6,550 nucleotides of DNA, from positions 1-6,550 of the forward strand of contig CANETO010000119.1 in the NCBI GenBank assembly GCA_947440895.1. The letters run 5' to 3'. The stretch is from Planctomycetaceae bacterium. Lineage in GTDB: Bacteria > Planctomycetota > Planctomycetia > Pirellulales > UBA1268. The notes beneath the pieces were generated by a model, which saw only the letters and a list, made by a program, of their open reading frames with translations, had not been told where the DNA came from and did no database searches. This document shows positions 5,742-6,550 of this stretch, one piece after another (position 1 is the stretch's first letter; each line of letters begins with the position of its first letter). The position numbers and the translations under genes were made by a program.

Positions 5742-6550
5742 TCAGGACTTTCTCAACAGCAGGCGAAGCGATGTGCCGAGCGCAAGGATCACGAGTCCGG
5801 AACAGAAATACATCGGAAGACCCGCTTTCCAGTCGACGGCGCTCCAGCGGGACAGGGGATAGAGCAGCGGGGCCGTGAACAGTGGGGCCACGAGGAGGGT
5901 CAGGTTGGTCAACGCCTGCAATCCCCCCATGACAGCACCCTGGCTGGCTGGATCCGTCCGCCTGGAAGCGATCGTCTGGAACGCAAGGTTGGCGCAGAGC
6001 CCCACCATGTTGCCGACCATGAGCAGCATGGCGATACGCCCGCTGTGGGTGATTCCGAACCCCATAAAGGCCACAGCCGAGGAGAGCAGGGCGAGAACGC
6101 AGAGCCGATGGAGCCCGAGTCGTCGTGACAGGATCGGGAACAGAAGGCCCTGGGCTAGAATGTTTGTCATTCCGAAGGTGAACAAACCCCAGCCGTTCTC
6201 GGCAGGTCCCCAGCCGAAACGGTCGGTCGCATACGGTACCCAGGTCGTGATCATGATGTTCTGGGCGAGTGTGAAGATCGCGAGTGCAGGAATCATCGGG
6301 CCGAATCCAGGCACCCGGGTGAGTTCGAGAACGGGGCGGAGCGGGTGCGACACGATCACGCCTGTGGTGCGTCGCTGGTCCGCGGATAGGGATTCCGGCA
6401 GGAGGAACCAAGCGAGGACCCCGGAGAGAGCCGCAGCAAGTCCCGCAGCTAGGAAGGGTGCCCGCAGATCCTCAAGTCCCAGATAGCCACCCAGGATCGG
6501 TCCCAGCACGAAGCCGAATCCCTGCATCGCACCAAGGGTTCCAAACCGCC
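5742..6550 (-). CDS. MFS efflux transporter, DHA1/TetA-like, 5'-truncated by the window edge
   Basis: The frame is open to the right window edge, giving about 268 residues of the C-terminal part of a protein usually near 400 residues long. The visible portion begins RFGTLGAMQGFGFVLGPILGG (6547 downward), which contains motif C (GxxxGPxxGG) of transmembrane helix 5 in drug:H+ antiporters. PESL (about 45-48 counted from the Met at 6527) ends helix 6, and then a cytoplasmic loop and six further hydrophobic segments follow, among them ALAIFTLAQNIMITTWVPYA, VLALLSSAVAFMGFGI and AMLLMVGNMVGLCANLAFQT. Such proteins export tetracycline-like drugs or other small molecules; the substrate cannot be read and antibiotic resistance should not be assumed. 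The Met at 6527 is internal to helix 5 and is not the start. TGA is at 5742-5744. It converges on btaB and is probably in a separate transcription unit. Confidence 0.87.
   Translation of the reverse strand, partial: RFGTLGAMQGFGFVLGPILGGYLGLEDLRAPFLAAGLAAALSGVLAWFLLPESLSADQRRTTGVIVSHPLRPVLELTRVPGFGPMIPALAIFTLAQNIMITTWVPYATDRFGWGPAENGWGLFTFGMTNILAQGLLFPILSRRLGLHRLCVLALLSSAVAFMGFGITHSGRIAMLLMVGNMVGLCANLAFQTIASRRTDPASQGAVMGGLQALTNLTLLVAPLFTAPLLYPLSRWSAVDWKAGLPMYFCSGLVILALGTSLRLLLRKS

Noticed and set aside
5418..6128. Plus-strand open frame of 236 codons spanning btaB's 3' part and the MFS gene's 3' part
   Set aside because: It is out of frame with btaB and antisense to the MFS gene, with no domain-like pattern.
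5581..6411. Long minus-strand open frame (276 codons) overlapping btaB's end and most of the MFS gene
   Set aside because: It is rich in Pro, Arg and His, as expected from a frame-shifted reading of GC-rich DNA, and it competes with the strongly supported MFS protein on the same strand.

Overview
The window looks like a chromosomal stretch from a GC-rich bacterium of the Planctomycetes/Verrucomicrobia group. That placement is an inference from protein style: the laccase-domain protein has the 'VHSGRKGT' and 'GPCIRPPYYDV' variants I associate with Verrucomicrobia, the IS91-type transposase remnants resemble planctomycete elements, and one acyltransferase carries an ankyrin insert. No rRNA, tRNA or CRISPR array was seen.

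Layout. (1) Bases 1-378 hold the 3' part of a PgeF/YfiH-type laccase-domain gene on the plus strand. (2) Bases 379-1063 are a graveyard of two different IS91-family transposases on the minus strand, each truncated, fused to each other and damaged by an internal deletion and a frameshift. (3) Bases 1199-3626 form a minus-strand operon: an NADP-type short-chain dehydrogenase followed, with an 8-base overlap, by a multi-pass acyltransferase-3 protein with ankyrin repeats inserted in a loop. (4) Bases 3627-3841 are an AT-richer divergent intergenic region with a 24-bp near-perfect palindrome and a candidate sigma70-like promoter. (5) Bases 3842-5635 are a plus-strand pair, btaA and btaB, predicted to build the betaine lipid diacylglyceryl-trimethylhomoserine (DGTS) from diacylglycerol and S-adenosylmethionine. 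(6) From 5742 to the right edge lies the C-terminal two thirds of a DHA1/TetA-like MFS efflux transporter on the minus strand, converging on btaB.

How the genes may work together. BtaA transfers the 3-amino-3-carboxypropyl group of SAM to diacylglycerol and BtaB trimethylates the product, so these two genes suffice for a phosphorus-free membrane lipid. The divergent dehydrogenase/acyltransferase operon is membrane- or envelope-directed, but a functional link to the betaine lipid is only a hypothesis based on proximity and a shared intergenic region. The most distinctive items are the btaAB pair, the ankyrin-interrupted acyltransferase, the palindrome between the two operons and the chimeric transposase relic.
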